From Nemertoderma westbladi (Eukaryota; Xenacoelomorpha; Nemertodermatida; Nemertodermatidae): DNA of 32,666 nucleotides. Under the pieces are notes generated by a model. The model was not told where the DNA came from, did not search any database, and saw nothing but the letters and a program-made list of their open reading frames with translations. This document shows, piece by piece, positions 21,401-31,200 of this stretch. Location: the NCBI GenBank assembly GCA_032718475.1, contig JAUCBJ010005746.1:1-32666 (forward strand), read 5' to 3'. A program made the translations under genes and the position numbers. Position 1 is the stretch's first letter, and each line of letters begins with the position of its first letter.

Positions 21401-24400
21401 AAATAATTTTTAATGTTATTTTTATTATTTTTATTTATATTTGTTTTTATTTCATCTGATGCAGAATTTAATGGGGATTTCTAATCTTAAACACGGCGAG
21501 CTCTTTTTTAGTTATCGAGTTATCGCTGTCTTTCCGTCTACAATTTTGTCCGTCAAAATTTAGAAGACAGACAGACAAACTGTCAGGCAGACATATTAGA
21601 TACCACCAAACATTAAAACTGACATCAGAAAGGAAATCACTGACCCCGAAAACCCCCATATTGATAATTTTAGTGATTTGGTATGAAGCCATAGTGTCAA
21701 ACATTACTGACCGATTAACAGACTACAGACAGTCAGGTTTGAGCGCGAAGGTTCAAACTCTAAAGCAAATTATCTCGGAATAACTTTTTACATTTTAAAT
21801 TTTTTCTAAGTACTACTCCTCCGCCATTTTTCACTCAAATTCGATAATTTATGGCTCGTTTGAAAGGTTTTTTTAAGATCTTGATCTTGAAAATGTCTGC
21901 CTCAGCACATTTTTGAATAAAAATTGTTCAAATATTATTGAGAATTTTAATTAATTTAAACTAATTAATTAAATTAATTTAATCAAAATTAATATTTTAC
22001 TATTTTAACTAAATATTGGGTTTCGTTTCGGGATTCACCCAATGTTTCTCCCTCGTCGTGGTTTATATAAGAACAACATTACCTATATTAGTGATACCCG
22101 TGTACCCGGGTCCACTGAGCGGCACCAGGGCCTTCCCACTCTCCTGTATGACGTCCCATTCCCCGATCCGGCTGTTCGCATCGATCTCCAACTCCGTCAT
22201 CGTCCGATCCGTCCGCTCCATGGCCGCCATGTTGACCCCCCAGTGCGCGAGGTGTTGCCTCAGCAACGGGTCCAACACCATGGCGTCCTCCGCGTAGGAG
22301 AACACATCGGCGCCGTCCCCGGTCACCGTGCCCAGTTTCACCGCCAGGGGGTGCTGCTTGCTGCGTTGGTACTCGTCCAACGCGTGGTTGTTACCCCCCG
22401 ACCCGTCGTAGTACCTGCGGCCGCATAGGATCTGGGCGCTCGAGAGATTCAGCCAGAGATTGCTGGTCAACTCGCATTGCTCGCACTTCCAGCCAGACGG
22501 CGGGATCTTTACGCCGTTATCTAGTTGAGTTAAATTCCTGCAAATTAAATAAACTAAATAAACACTGGCTGTAATTGATCGAACTGTGACACCTGGTTTT
22601 ATATTTTATTCTTAAGTCGATTTGTTAAATAAAATTAAGGTTATAAATTTCGTTTCCATGACAACCATTAACGGAAAAATTATATTTTTCGCCTGATTTC
22701 TAACCCGCTACATACTGTACAACAATCTGAGAATAAGTAGGCCTAAGTATTCCGAATTGTGGCTCTATCACACTACAGGCGCCACTTTATATGTAAAACA
22801 TACACCTGGGCTGCTTTAATGACTTGCTGGTTGGGGTGTTTTTAGGTTAGGGTTTGCTGCTGGGACACAAACAATAATTAATTGTGTAAATTCTGACTTT
22901 TATTAAGTCCGAAATTCCACGAAATTTCTTAGATTTGAGATCTTAGACAACTGACAACGGGTAGATAAATTGTTAGGTACAGACTAGGAAGTAAAAATAC
23001 TCGATAGATAATTACCGCGTGTGAAATTGGATTCGAATGAAGTACAACGATTTATAATTGAATTCTTTGGATAGAAAGGTACATGGCGTATTTCTAGTTA
23101 GGTAGTAGGCACAGAACCTGTCCTGTTGTTGTCATAGTAGTGCGAGAATTGTACTACAACACGAGGAAACATTACATTGTAGTTAATTCGTTTAACCCTG
23201 AAGCGATGGACATAAAATCGTATTGCTGTATTGTATCAGGTAAATTAAACTCTAAGATTAAAAGAATATATACAAATCATTTACCGGTACAGTATAGCTA
23301 AATTATTACAAATGGCAATGACGAAAGGTATTTATTTATATAAAACTGAACTATAGTGCTGTTAGGCCTACAAACTACAGCCTATAGGATAGGCTAAGAT
23401 TAGATATTGAGGTAGAGCAGAATGTGATTTTAGCTCATTTTGCTTTACCTCAATAAACTATCTTGCACTCACTCAATTTCTTGTCTATCAGTCTAGCTAG
23501 CTAGATGGTTGATGTAATAAACTTATTGTAATAATCTTAATGTAATTAACCCGTGCAAAGCACGATGAACCGGAGCTCTGACAAAACGCCCCCTAGCAGC
23601 AGACATAGGAACTGTAGAACTCTGCCTGTGTTTTAGAATTTATAATTAGGCAATGCTCGTAGGTTACTACTACCAAATTTCAGATGAATCTGATGGTTGG
23701 TTCTATAATTACAGCTACTTTTACGTTTCTGTGAATTCGCCCCCTAGCGGCAGACAGGATACGATGGTATCAGTATAGATCAGTACAGATCAGATCAGAC
23801 CAGTACCAGATCAGATATGACCTGATCTGATATACAGTATCAGATCAGTACAGATCAGAGTACAGATCAGGATAGATCAGTATACGATGGTTCGACAACA
23901 TTTGTGTCTACTGTAGACGGTGACACAGAACCATTTGAAGTGTTATGGGGCGTCCTCCAAGGAGACACACTTGCACCATTCTTGTTCATTATTGTGGTTG
24001 ACTATGACTATGTTATACGCATGTCCTTAGATCATCATAATGATGATGGGGCGATGATAACTCCACCTACTGGCTCCAGAAGTCGAGGAAATCCTGCCAA
24101 GTACCTAACTGATCTAGACTTTGCTGATGACTTAGGAGTACTCTCAGAATCATTAGAGGGAGCCCAACGGCTCCTCAGCTCATTAGAACATGCTGCTTCT
24201 TGTGTTGGTCTTTTTATTAACTCCAAAAAGACCAAAATTTTGACAGTTAACTTTGAAAGTCCTCAGCAAGTCTCTGATCGGATGAGCATAAGCTCAAAGG
24301 ATGGTATGCTTGAGCATGAGGACGACTTCTGTTACCTGGGATCATGGATCCGGAAGTCCGGTGAGGACCTTCGAATACGTAAGGGAAAGGCATGGGCAGC

Positions 24401-26804
24401 CTTGAATAGGCTTTCCAGGATTTGGAAGTCACCGAGAATTAATCGGAAACTTAAGGTCCGATTATTTAGAGCAGCAGTAGTTCCAGTACTCCTCTATGGG
24501 AGTCCATGCTGGGCTCTAACTGCTGAGGACACCAAATCTCTGGATGGCACATTCACAAGAATGCTACGCCGGGTTCATTGTGTCAAGTACAATGCACACA
24601 TCTCCAACCAGACACTATATAACATTGGAGGTGTCTCATTGGTTCCCCCAAGCTTGACACTAGAACAAAATCGCCTCCGCTTTGCATGACATTGCTTTCG
24701 CCGTGAGGACCAGCCAGTGCATAATCTTGTACTTTGGCAGCCTCATGGAGTGTATAAGCATGGTGGACAGCCCATGACTTTCTTGAGACGCATCTTAAAG
24801 GACACTGGCCTTGAAGATGCGGATGATCTAGCAAATGTCATGGGTGATAGGGAGTTGTGGCGGCGCAATTTTGTTGACAAGCCGGCACAGGCACAGCATT
24901 CTTAAAAATGCAGCTGCAATGCAGCATGCCGATCCTAGTAGGAAGACAGGAATTATAAAAGTCTGTCTTTGGGTTGAATTTATACCAAATTTCAAATGAA
25001 TCTGATTGTTGGTTCTATAAGTATAGCTACTTCTACGTTTCTGTCAATTCGCCCCCTAGCGGTAGACAGGAATTATAAAAGTATGTCTTTGTGTTGAATT
25101 TATACTTAAGCAATGCTCATAGGTCACTCCTACCAAATTTCAGATGAATCTGATTGTTGGTTCTATAAGTATAGCTACTTCTACGTTTCTGTTAATTCGC
25201 CCCCTAGCGGTAGACAGGAATTATAAAAGCCTGTCTTTGTGTTGAATGTATACTTAAGCAATGCTCATAGGTCACTCCTACCAAATTTCAGATGAATCTG
25301 ATTGTTGGTTCTATAAGTATAGCTACTTCTACGTTTCTGTCAATTCGCCCCCAAGCGGCAGACAGACTGACAGAGGAACTGTAAAAGTCTGTACTTGTTT
25401 AGAATTTATAAATCAACAATGCTCGTAGGCAACTCCTACCAAATTTCAAATGAATCTGATGGTTGGTTCTATAATTACAGCTACTTCTACGTTTCTGACT
25501 ATTCGCCCACAAGCAGCAGACAGATAAACTACAGAAGCCTGTTTCTCTGTAGAATTTCTAAACTTTTGATAGACTAGGTAAGTTTGGAGATAAGATAAGT
25601 TTGTTCAATTTCATCCATGATTGAGCGACTTATTAGCGTTCAAACATTTCCGACAACGACGACGGACGGTTCACTAATTGTACTGCTATGCTAAGGCTCA
25701 CCTAGACTTCGTGGCTCGCCCCACAATAGTTAATTACGCCCTATAAATTGTAAACTTTAACTGTTTAATTTTTAATTTAGACCTACCGGTACTATAAAAG
25801 CAATAAAACTTAGCAGCGATGCAGCATAGTTATAGTAGCTTATCTCATAGTTATACTATCCCAAAAGTCCAAAGCAGCAAAGGGTCCTTCCCCAAAGAAA
25901 GTACAGTCAGACAGTGCAAACTGTGAAGTAACTATGTTAGAATATCAAATAGTTGACTTGACCTAATTTTGTAATTATTGCTAATGGCATCTCCCCATGC
26001 CATTTTCTGTAATGCCAATGCGGCAATGAGAGGGCAGTACTTGATTTAGAATGCTAGAATGGAATTGGCTGTGATTGGCTAGTTTGTACATCAACAATCT
26101 AGACTGATAGACAATAAATTGAGGGAGTGCAAGAATGCGAGATAGTTTATTGAGGTGAAGCAAAATGAGCTAAAACCACATTCTGACATTCCGCTCTACC
26201 TCAATATCTAATCTTATGTGGCTAAGTTGGATAGGCCTACAGGGATAGGCTTATCGTATTACCTCGCGTGTACTGATTCCTCTCTGTGCTCCCCATCCCA
26301 GGCCGCCACCTCCTCACGAAGATTCGCTGACTGCGACTCCACAACCGCGGCCACGCTTCGATGTAACTTGTCGGGGAAAAGATCAGAGTTGCTGTCGTAA
26401 GGAACGTGGAACTCCCGTCCATCCAACGTGATCACGGCGACCGTATGGGTATCTACGTAGCGACAGGTGGGTTCCGCCCGTCCGGAGAAGCCGCCCTCCA
26501 CCCCGATAGCCAACCGAGTCGGACGTTTACTCTCGGGCGAGTCCCGTACTTCGATGGGCTCGCTCCTGCGTCGGATATGCAGATACAGGACGCTAGAAGT
26601 GGCCGCGACGTGCCCCAGAACGTGGTCCTTACCGAGTCCGAAGAATGTGTTCAAACAGACGTAGAGTCCATGCTCTGATTCCGGAGTGTCAAAGGAATAA
26701 ACGCACTCGTCCTTGTAAATTCTATCGCCACCTCCCGGTATCTTAACTTTATTTAAATTCGATTTAATTAAACCCAAAGCTTCGTCGAAGTGATCCATAG
26801 GCAT
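17072..26804 (-). CDS. USP5: Ubiquitin carboxyl-terminal hydrolase 5/13 (isopeptidase T), three exons
   Basis: The coding sequence is the complement of 26263-26804, 22083-22537 and 17072-18495. With GT-AG introns in phases 2 and 1 it gives 2421 bases and 806 residues, close to the usual ~830-860. The enzyme disassembles free polyubiquitin chains, recognising the free ubiquitin C-terminus with its ZnF-UBP domain. Domain order: N-terminal variant zinc-finger region (~1-160), ZnF-UBP (~175-275, with GWKCEQC and CGRRYYDGSGGNNHA), USP Cys box GNSCYLASLLQ with catalytic Cys336, QQDVQEFFLHL, UBA1 (~624-665, EMGF), UBA2 (~687-727, AMGFSRSQ), and His box SHMGTSTLCGHYVAH with catalytic His767. All signature residues are present, so it looks functional. 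Few and long exons with ~3.6-kb introns full of mobile DNA are notable. It could be the ancestor of both vertebrate USP5 and USP13. Confidence 0.93.
18541..18770. mobile_element. hAT-like MITE
   Basis: A 230-base element with ends CAGTGTTGCCA and (reverse complement) CAGGGTTGCCA. The interior has repeated TTCCCTGA(C/T)TTT phrases. The CAGGGTTGCCA terminus is typical of hAT-type non-autonomous elements in animals. No 8-bp target duplication is left. It lies only 45 bases from the USP5 exon 3 acceptor. Confidence 0.75.
19445..19549 (-). ncRNA. tRNA-like Pol III unit enclosing a hammerhead ribozyme
   Basis: On the minus strand an A-box TGGCTGAACTGG (19523-19534) and a B-box GGTTCAACCCC (19459-19469) are followed after ten bases by a T6 tract (19445-19450), a Pol III-style terminator. 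The 51 bases adjoining the B box and nearly reaching the A box (19470-19520) are a hammerhead ribozyme instead of an anticodon arm. Possible acceptor pairing is AGTGTCA (19543-19549) with TGACGTT (19449-19455), with two wobbles and an 8-base offset from the normal tRNA position. The T stem pairs only in part. The unit is therefore tRNA-derived rather than a functional tRNA. Confidence 0.6.
19470..19520 (-). ncRNA. Type I hammerhead ribozyme motif
   Basis: Reading 19520 to 19470: stem I AGCGCTA, core CTGATGA, stem II AGCCTGATAGGCC, core GAA, stem III ACGTA-CTA-TACGT, then A as the cleavage-site nucleotide, and stem I TAGCGCT. Stem I pairs perfectly over 7 bp (9 with flanking wobbles), stem III over 5 bp, and stem II over 4 bp. 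All core residues are present (C3-A9, G12-A14, U16.1, H17 = A). The weak point is an A-C mismatch at 10.1/11.1, where G-C is usual, which may lower activity. Open-ended stem I makes it type I, as in animal retrozymes and Penelope-like elements. Confidence 0.75.
20207..20233 (+). repeat. Poly-G tract (27 G)
   Basis: An uninterrupted run of 27 G followed by a G-rich tail to ~20250. It could form a G-quadruplex or reflect an assembly-sensitive homopolymer. Confidence 0.9.
20251..21117. other. AT-rich intron 2 sequence, no gene recognised
   Basis: Short open frames occur, but none shows a domain, and they lie within the USP5 intron. Confidence 0.5.
21118..21665. mobile_element. Inverted-repeat element in USP5 intron 2
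   Basis: Left arm (~21125-21270) contains ACGGGGGGTTTTC, TTTCCTTTCTGATTATCAG, ATGTTTGGAAATATCTAG and GTCCGTCAAAAT. The right arm (~21540-21660) is its reverse complement, with about 80% agreement by eye. A third, direct partial copy of the left arm lies at 21290-21375. No ORF is present. It looks like a MITE with an internal duplication. Confidence 0.7.
21666..22082. other. Intron 2, AT-rich, no feature
   Basis: Includes an AATTAATT-rich palindromic patch near 21950-21990, otherwise nothing recognised. The intron donor is at 22081-22082. Confidence 0.5.
22083..22537 (-). CDS. USP5: USP5 exon 2 (ZnF-UBP exon)
   Basis: The acceptor TTTGCAG|G is at 22538/22537. Translation runs NLTQLDNGVKIPPSGWKCEQ through NLWLNLSSAQILCGRRYY and ELEIDANSRIGEW to GPGYTGITNI. 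The donor is ATAG|GTAATG at 22083/22082, one base into the Gly codon of the catalytic Cys box. Confidence 0.92.
22538..23394. other. 3' part of USP5 intron 1, no gene recognised
   Basis: AT-rich sequence with scattered GGCCTA and TACCGGTA-like motifs. The polypyrimidine tract before the exon 2 acceptor is weak. Confidence 0.5.
23766..23883 (+). repeat. AGATCAGTAC short tandem repeat
   Basis: Degenerate repeats of CAGATCAGTA, CAGATCAGAC and similar sit directly at the 5' junction of the truncated LINE. They may be filler DNA made during LINE insertion or a later expansion. Confidence 0.8.
23885..24943 (+). pseudogene. 5'-truncated LINE: reverse transcriptase C-terminal half and 3' end
   Basis: The frame opens in GVLQGDTLAPFLFI (motif with QGD), then DLDFADDLGVL (catalytic FADD box), GLFINSKKTKI, FCYLGSWI, KVRLFRAAVVPVLLYGSPCW. 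A single TGA at 24687-24689 (RLRFA-stop-HCFR) interrupts it; the frame then continues to RELWRRNFVDKPAQAQHS and a stop near 24903. The 3' end is GCAGCATGCCGATC, shared with the copy at 5845-6126. Upstream domains are missing. AGACAGGA at 23752-23759 and 24944-24951 is a plausible target-site duplication. Confidence 0.85.
25566..26087. other. Interior of the intron 1 element, no gene
   Basis: Contains the tail-like stretch 25640-25730, resembling 14763-14875. Otherwise no feature is recognised. Confidence 0.4.
26263..26804 (-). CDS. USP5: USP5 exon 1 (first coding exon)
   Basis: Starts at ATG 26804, with a second in-frame ATG two codons on. Encodes residues 1-180, including DECVYSFDTPESEHGLYVC and PTRLAIGVEGGF, ending in AWDGEHREESVHA. 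The donor is GAG|GTAATA at 26263/26262, leaving two bases of codon 181. Confidence 0.92.
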
Positions 26805-26917
26805 GGTTGCTGGGTTGTGGCTTGTGGTTGCAGAGTTCTTGAGTTGTCAGGTCTAGCAGTAGTGGAATCGAGTTTTATCACAAATTGACAGATATCAAAT
26901 TACAGAATTAGGCACTG

Positions 26918-27222
26918 GTTAGATACAGCCAGGCAGCTGTACGTACACAGGCTGACAGGGGACCCTCTGAATGCTGATTTCAAAATCGCACCAAATCACA
27001 AAACAAATTGAAAAGTAAAGGAGCAGGATACACGATACAGTGGTTGTGGTAGCGGTAGCCAGAAGGAACCAAACAGCCAAAACAATACAGCAATAAACGA
27101 TTTGAAAAAACATGGGCAGAAATTTGCAAAAAAAGGAGAAAGCTGTCGTCTGCATTACTGCATTCAGGATCAGGAGGGCAGAGGGTCCCCTATGCCCTAT
27201 CTGCCTGTATCGCTGTATCTAA
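26918..27222. mobile_element. Small inverted-repeat element upstream of USP5
   Basis: TTAGATACAG (26919-26928) and AGGGGACCCTCTG (26957-26969) recur in inverted order and orientation as CAGAGGGTCCCCT (27179-27191) and CTGTATCTAA (27213-27222). The intervening arm sequence is partly alike. This fits a ~305-base MITE-like element 115 bases upstream of the USP5 start codon. Confidence 0.55.
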
Positions 27223-27732
27223 GTACAGAAGTAATCAGTCCCAGAGTCCCTCAATTTGAAATTACTGAATTATTCAGTTATTCAGTTATTGGTGACGAAT
27301 ATCTCTGGAAATATCTGTAGGCCCTATATCTATCTGTCTATACAGCTATTAAAGTACTGCTTATTTTAAGAATAAAACTACTAACTTTAACTTAAAATCA
27401 TTAAATCTTAAATCATTTTATTTTATTAAATTTTACGTATTTTAATATTTTAATGAGTTGTTCTATTTTACAGTTTTAAGATCACTATTCTGCAGACTTA
27501 TTTTAATTTATTTTATGTATTTTAAAAACAATATCTTACATACTTATTTTATATTGTATATCGCATAGACCAACATACTTCTGTACTTACCATAATACAG
27601 TAATAGTAATAAATTTGTTTTTATATCGGTGGATTGTATAGTATAGGCCATGGAATACTAAATATAGACGGAACCGCATTAGTGTTATTTTTTCGGCCCC
27701 GATATTTTTTTCAATAAAGTGGTAGTATATGC
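27223..27732. other. AT-rich spacer between USP5 and the P element
   Basis: Very A/T-rich with repeated ATTTTAA words; no gene recognised. Confidence 0.5.
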
Positions 27733-27735
27733 CAT

Positions 27736-27779
27736 AGAAACCCCAGAAAAAAAATTTAAGCAAATTCGACCGGAGCGTT
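27736..27779 (+). repeat. P element left terminal inverted repeat
   Basis: Starts AGAAACCCCAG, then A8, TTTAAGCAAATT and CGACCGGAGCGTT. 42 of 44 bases match the reverse complement of the window's last 44 bases. Confidence 0.95.
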
Positions 27780-28100
27780 CTCGAGATATAATCCGTCAAA
27801 GTTTTCATATTTGGCAACAAGAAATGCAGTGTTGGGGGCGATTTAATCTTATTTGCGATATATTTCTATGGCAACAAGTAGTAGTGTCATTATTCTTGAA
27901 CTGCGCTGTTGTAATATTGATGCGTTGGTTTTCAACAATATTATTATTACCACAACTACCTACAGCTGAACTATTTTAAAACAATATTTTAACCGATAAT
28001 TTTTCGATTACAATTAACCAGTACATCGCGGTAAGCTTTAGTCTCTACACAGTAGGGCCTTCATTACTTCACTGGCTACACATAGTGAACTATCTACATC

Positions 28101-28215
28101 ATGCCACGTACTTGTTTAGTATGCAAGTCAAAAGACCATTTGCACCGGTTTCCTATTGATGTTGCTGTTTGCAATGAATGGAAACAAGCGATTCGTCAGG
28201 GGCTGAATACGCCAG
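28101..28215 (+). CDS. Transposase exon 1 (first half of THAP domain)
   Basis: MPRTCLVCKSKDHLHRFP, then DVAVCNEWKQAIRQGLNTP, ending at CCAG|GTAAGG (28215/28216). Unspliced reading continues to a stop at 28347 without any THAP second half, which supports splicing. Confidence 0.9.
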
Positions 28216-31200
28216 GTAAGGATTTTATTATTATATCACGCATAAAATATTCTATGACATGTTATATATTTGGTACTACCAGTACCGGTACAGTAGTATG
28301 GTATGTGTTGTGTAGGCCTATATCCATGGTACCGGTACAGCAAATTTAAAAAATGTGTATGTCTTTTTATTTGGTTTTGTTGCATTTTATTATGTTCTAG
28401 AACATTGGTGATTGTTCTAGAACCTTAGTATACATTTTTCTGACATCTAGTAGTATTTTTTTCACTAGCTAGTATTTTTGAAAATAAAAAAAATAATATT
28501 TTATTTAGTGTTTTTTTAATATTGGAAAACATTCTAGAATCAATGTTTTCACATTTTTTTATAATTTCAAAAAATACTAGCTAGTTAAAAAAACGGCTAT
28601 CCGTATGCCACATGCGTATGTGTGTATATTCCTTAATCATTGTTACTATGGCTTCAATATTAGTTATAGAACACCATATAAAAGTTATTTAACTATTCTA
28701 GAATAAAATAAAAAATAAAATGATCTAGAACATATAGCTAATTATTTTTTAATTTTAAATTAGCTAGTAATTAAAAAAAAATCAGATTTCAACTTTTAAC
28801 AATTTATTGCCAAATATTTCAACATTTTTATAGTTTCAAAAGATACTAGCTCGTAAAAAAAAAACACTTGCTACCATAAATACAACATATCTACTTATGT
28901 TCTATAACACTTTCCAATAATAAAAATCGAAAAAATAAAAATTTAAATTTAGAAAATGGTCACACAAGCTACACCTATGTTATAAAAATACTAGCTACCT
29001 TAAAAATTGCTAGATACCTGAAACTATAACATTTATAACACTAAATTTAATACCAAATTTTTAAAAATTTTTTTTAAATACTACCGATAGTTATTTAGAA
29101 ATTATAAATTAGCTAGTAATACAAATTTTTTGAACATTTAATTGATTATTGATTCGAGTTTTTGTATTCAGTAGTAATTAGTTTACATTGCAATGTGAAA
29201 TAGAAATACTGGCACGGGCGGAACTCTAGCCGTATAAACTATTTTAGATTATTTTTTCGTTAGGTCGAGAATTCGATTACGATAAAGATCGAATTTGTAA
29301 AGTTCACTTCGAGCCGAAGGATTTTATGATGAACAGAAATTTGCAGTTTCGAAGTTCCAATCTCAAAAAGGAATCAATTCCATCAATATTTACATTGGTT
29401 GGGCCATTGACATCTCCACTACGAAAGTCACCAACTAAACGAAAAGTTGATCCCACACTATACAACCTACTCGAAAATAGAAAATTAGTTGAAGAAGACA
29501 AATTGGAGTGGCAGTTGGGAAATATAAAGAAATGGATTGAAGACGAGGATGTTTTTAAGAATAGAGAGGTACATGCGTGTAGGTGTGATGTTGAAAGTGA
29601 AGATGGAATTATGATTTATGAAATTTCCCCCGAAAATCTAAAACTGAATTACTTCCTTAAGATCTCAACGACGTACTTTATTGTTTCTCAAAATACCTCT
29701 AAAATACCCCTCGTTAATTTTAGCTATTTACCACGTAACAAAAGTGGGTATAATAAAGTTCAGAAGAAAAGCGTTTTGCTTAGGCTAATGAATGAGGTCA
29801 AGTTTCATTCATTGCCTAATTTTGACTCAGATTTCATGGAATTTCTAGACGAGTACCGCAATTATAAAAAGATAGGAATATACCCCAAGAATATCATTAG
29901 AAAGTGTCTTATTCTACGTTATAAGAGCAGGAATGGATATAAAGAGCTCTTGAAGCTGATGCCGAACCTACCCAGCATTTCATTCTTTGAAAAGTTGACA
30001 AGAGGTGATGTAAAAGTTTATACACTTCTAAAGAGCATTGGTATGGATCAGAATGTTGTAATATACGCGGATGAAATTTACTTACAGAGAGAATCAATAT
30101 TTAGTGCAGGAGGTATTATCGAATCACCAAAGACCCTGCTGGATATTATGGTAAGAGGTCTAAGTGGGGGAAATGGAATAATTGTCAAGTCAGTGCCATG
30201 TTACGATACATTAACTGGAGACATGTTGATAAAAGAATTCAAGGAAGTTGTGAAACATTTAAAAGAGGCCGAGTTTCAGCCACGAGTGTTTGTTACTGAT
30301 GGCCTTTCAGTTAATGTCAATGCTTACTCAAAGGTTATATATGAACCAGAGCTTTGTGATATAATTCCGTTGTTTGATTATAATCACCTCATGAAGAATA
30401 CACGAAATAACTTATTTAACACCGGCATTTTTTATCCTCCTGAATTTAAGTGGAGTTATATGAATGACATATTTCAAATAGGAGCAAATGCTAAAGTGTC
30501 GATGTCTGATGTTCGTATGGTGTATCAGATGGATACAGAGAGAATTAATTGTGATTCTTCAGTCAATCTGCGAAAAGCCCACAAGCTGACATATGCAACA
30601 ATCAACGTTGGAAAGCGCAAGCAAAACACCCAGCTTATGCTCAACCTGTACCATGATAGTACTATTGATGCCCTCAGATGGTATTTGGGTGGTGGCACAG
30701 AGAACTTCCATAATGACACAGCTGATTACTTCCGTGTTATTAGACTCTTCTGGGAGTTTATGAACTGTAAACATAATACGTCTAATCCTTACACAAGAAC
30801 ACTCAGTCGTTATGACAGTGAGCGGCAAAGTTTCCTTCAAACCTTCCTTGACTGGCTGACAAGGTGGAAGTCTTCAAATAAAGCAGGGTTCACTTCACAG
30901 ACATTTTCAGCGCTCATACTAACAGTTGCTAACACAATTAAGGTCCTAGATTTGGTCTTCAACAAACTCGAATACCAATTATTTAACCTGGCAGTCCTTG
31001 GAGACGATGAAATTGAGTTACATTTCAGCAAATATCGCCAGATGTCGGGAGGTCGCTTCCTTGTAAGTCTGCGGGAAGCCACTAACTCAAACAAGATAAT
31101 TCAAATCAAAGCAGCTCTACAATCCAACCAAGATGTCATTGACTGCCTTGATAAAACTAATAGTGAAGATATACGACCAATAATTACGAAACTATCAACA

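Larger units (their letters stand above)
23580..25565 (+). repeat. ~150-bp tandem repeat array, split by a LINE
   Basis: Units of ~148-158 bases start with CGCCCCCTAGCGG and contain GACAGGAATTATAAAAGTCTG, ACCAAATTTCAGATGAATCT and CTACTTCTACGTTTCTG (shown in parts). Box starts are at 23587, 23738, 25050, 25198, 25346 and 25504. The second unit is interrupted by the LINE (23760-24943). Confidence 0.9.
23395..26216. mobile_element. 2.8-kb element with ~125-bp terminal inverted repeats in USP5 intron 1
   Basis: 23395-23515 and the reverse complement of 26088-26216 match closely from TAAGATTAGATATTGAGGTA through TTTTAGCTCATTTTGCTT, CCTCAATAAACTATCT and TTGTCTATCAGTCTAG to TTGATGTA. The interior holds a 150-bp tandem array, a LINE inserted within that array, and non-coding DNA. 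No transposase is present, so it is non-autonomous. Confidence 0.75.

Noticed and set aside
27719-27979. 86-codon frame across the left end of the P element
   Set aside because: Overlaps the terminal inverted repeat and has no domain; lies upstream of the transposase start.
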